Position numbers and translations under genes: made by a program
Shown: piece after piece, positions 6,031 to 6,245 of the stretch
How the letters are laid out: each line of letters starts with the position of its first letter
How positions within the stretch are numbered: the first letter of the stretch is position 1
Notes under the pieces: model-generated
The model's input: only the letters and a program-made list of their open reading frames with translations
What the model was told of the DNA's origin: nothing
The model's database searches: none
Assembly: GCA_005793615.1 (NCBI GenBank)
Contig: SXRI01000162.1
Location: 1 to 6,245 of the forward strand
DNA length: 6,245 bases
Origin: Bdellovibrionales bacterium
GTDB taxonomy: Bacteria; Bdellovibrionota; Bdellovibrionia; Bdellovibrionales; JAMPXM01
Direction of reading: 5' to 3'

Positions 6031-6212
6031 AAATCAACTTACTTGAGTTCCGGATACCCCTCGTGGGCGCGGCCTCTCAGTATTTCCATCACTTCAATGC
6101 AAGGTTCGTGCAAACAACCCCTAACGACGTGACGGGAGGTTAGGTACCGTATTTCTCAATCGGATTCAGCACGAATGAACAGGGCATTGACATCTGATCA
6201 GCAGTAACCTGC

Positions 6213-6242
6213 AAACGCGAATCACACGCGTTTACCGGTAAA
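6213..6242. promoter_or_regulatory. Overlapping inverted repeats, possible operator
   Basis: AAACGCG (6213-6219) and CGCGTTT (6227-6233) form a perfect 7-bp inverted repeat with a 7-nt spacer. Its right arm shares TTT with a second element, the perfect 12-bp palindrome TTTACCGGTAAA (6231-6242). Neither is followed by a T-run typical of a terminator. The position, just downstream of a TTGACA and at least 200 bp upstream of the - strand gene, suits an operator for a divergent gene beyond the window. The symmetry is seen; the role is inferred. Confidence 0.4.
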
Positions 6243-6245
6243 TAA

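Larger units (their letters stand above)
6019..6245 (-). other. Non-coding region upstream of the secreted Lys-rich protein gene
   Basis: 227 bp to the window edge with no credible ORF. It should contain the promoter of the - strand gene, but I see no clear -35/-10 pair on that strand. The ribosome binding site AGGGGG is at 6025-6030. A 6-bp inverted repeat, CCTAAC/GTTAGG, spans 6120-6144 with a 13-nt spacer. On the + strand, TTGACA at 6187-6192 matches a -35 box exactly, but the matching -10 (TGCAAA, 6210-6215) is weak. The right end holds two overlapping palindromes, annotated separately. Confidence 0.6.

Noticed and set aside
6173..6210. Tiny ORF starting at the ATG near 6175
   Set aside because: It codes for only about ten residues and has no ribosome binding site at the right distance.

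Overview
The window holds five protein-coding genes. Four run on the + strand (the first is cut by the left edge) and one convergent gene lies on the - strand at the right. No RNA gene, insertion sequence, CRISPR array or phage gene is visible. Base composition is moderate. Four of the five products carry clear export signals (two lipoprotein signals, two Sec-type signals), and the fifth lacks its N-terminus. This points to a Gram-negative cell-envelope locus. Gene style, lipoprotein content and composition would fit Bdellovibrionota/Oligoflexia or another deltaproteobacterial-type lineage, but that placement is a guess, because no phylogenetic marker is present.

Layout. (1) 2-1267: C-terminal part of a protein with a His/Cys pair in the arrangement of clan CD (caspase/gingipain-like) cysteine peptidases. 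(2) 1268-1408: intergenic, with a perfect 10-bp inverted repeat just ahead of the next ribosome binding site. (3) 1409-2830: a lipoprotein that I read as a divergent relative of the OpgG/OpgD (MdoG) periplasmic glucan proteins. It ends where the first domain of that family ends, so the C-terminal Ig-like domain is absent. (4) 2993-3415: a small secreted protein. (5) 3472-5151: a large lipoprotein that appears to consist of five degenerate copies of a helix plus beta-hairpin unit, one copy of which also makes up most of the small protein in (4). (6) 5206-6018, - strand: a Lys-rich secreted protein with four cysteines. (7) 6019-6245: non-coding, with two overlapping palindromic elements at the extreme right.

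How they may work together (inference): the + strand genes lie in series with gaps of 56-162 bp and could form one transcription unit. All known or likely products act outside the cytoplasm: a putative peptidase, a glucan-binding or glucan-processing-like lipoprotein, and two proteins sharing a new-looking repeat. A role in envelope or periplasmic remodelling is plausible but unproven. The least ordinary signals are the shared repeat in genes 4 and 5, the single-domain OpgG-like lipoprotein, and the caspase-like protein beside them.
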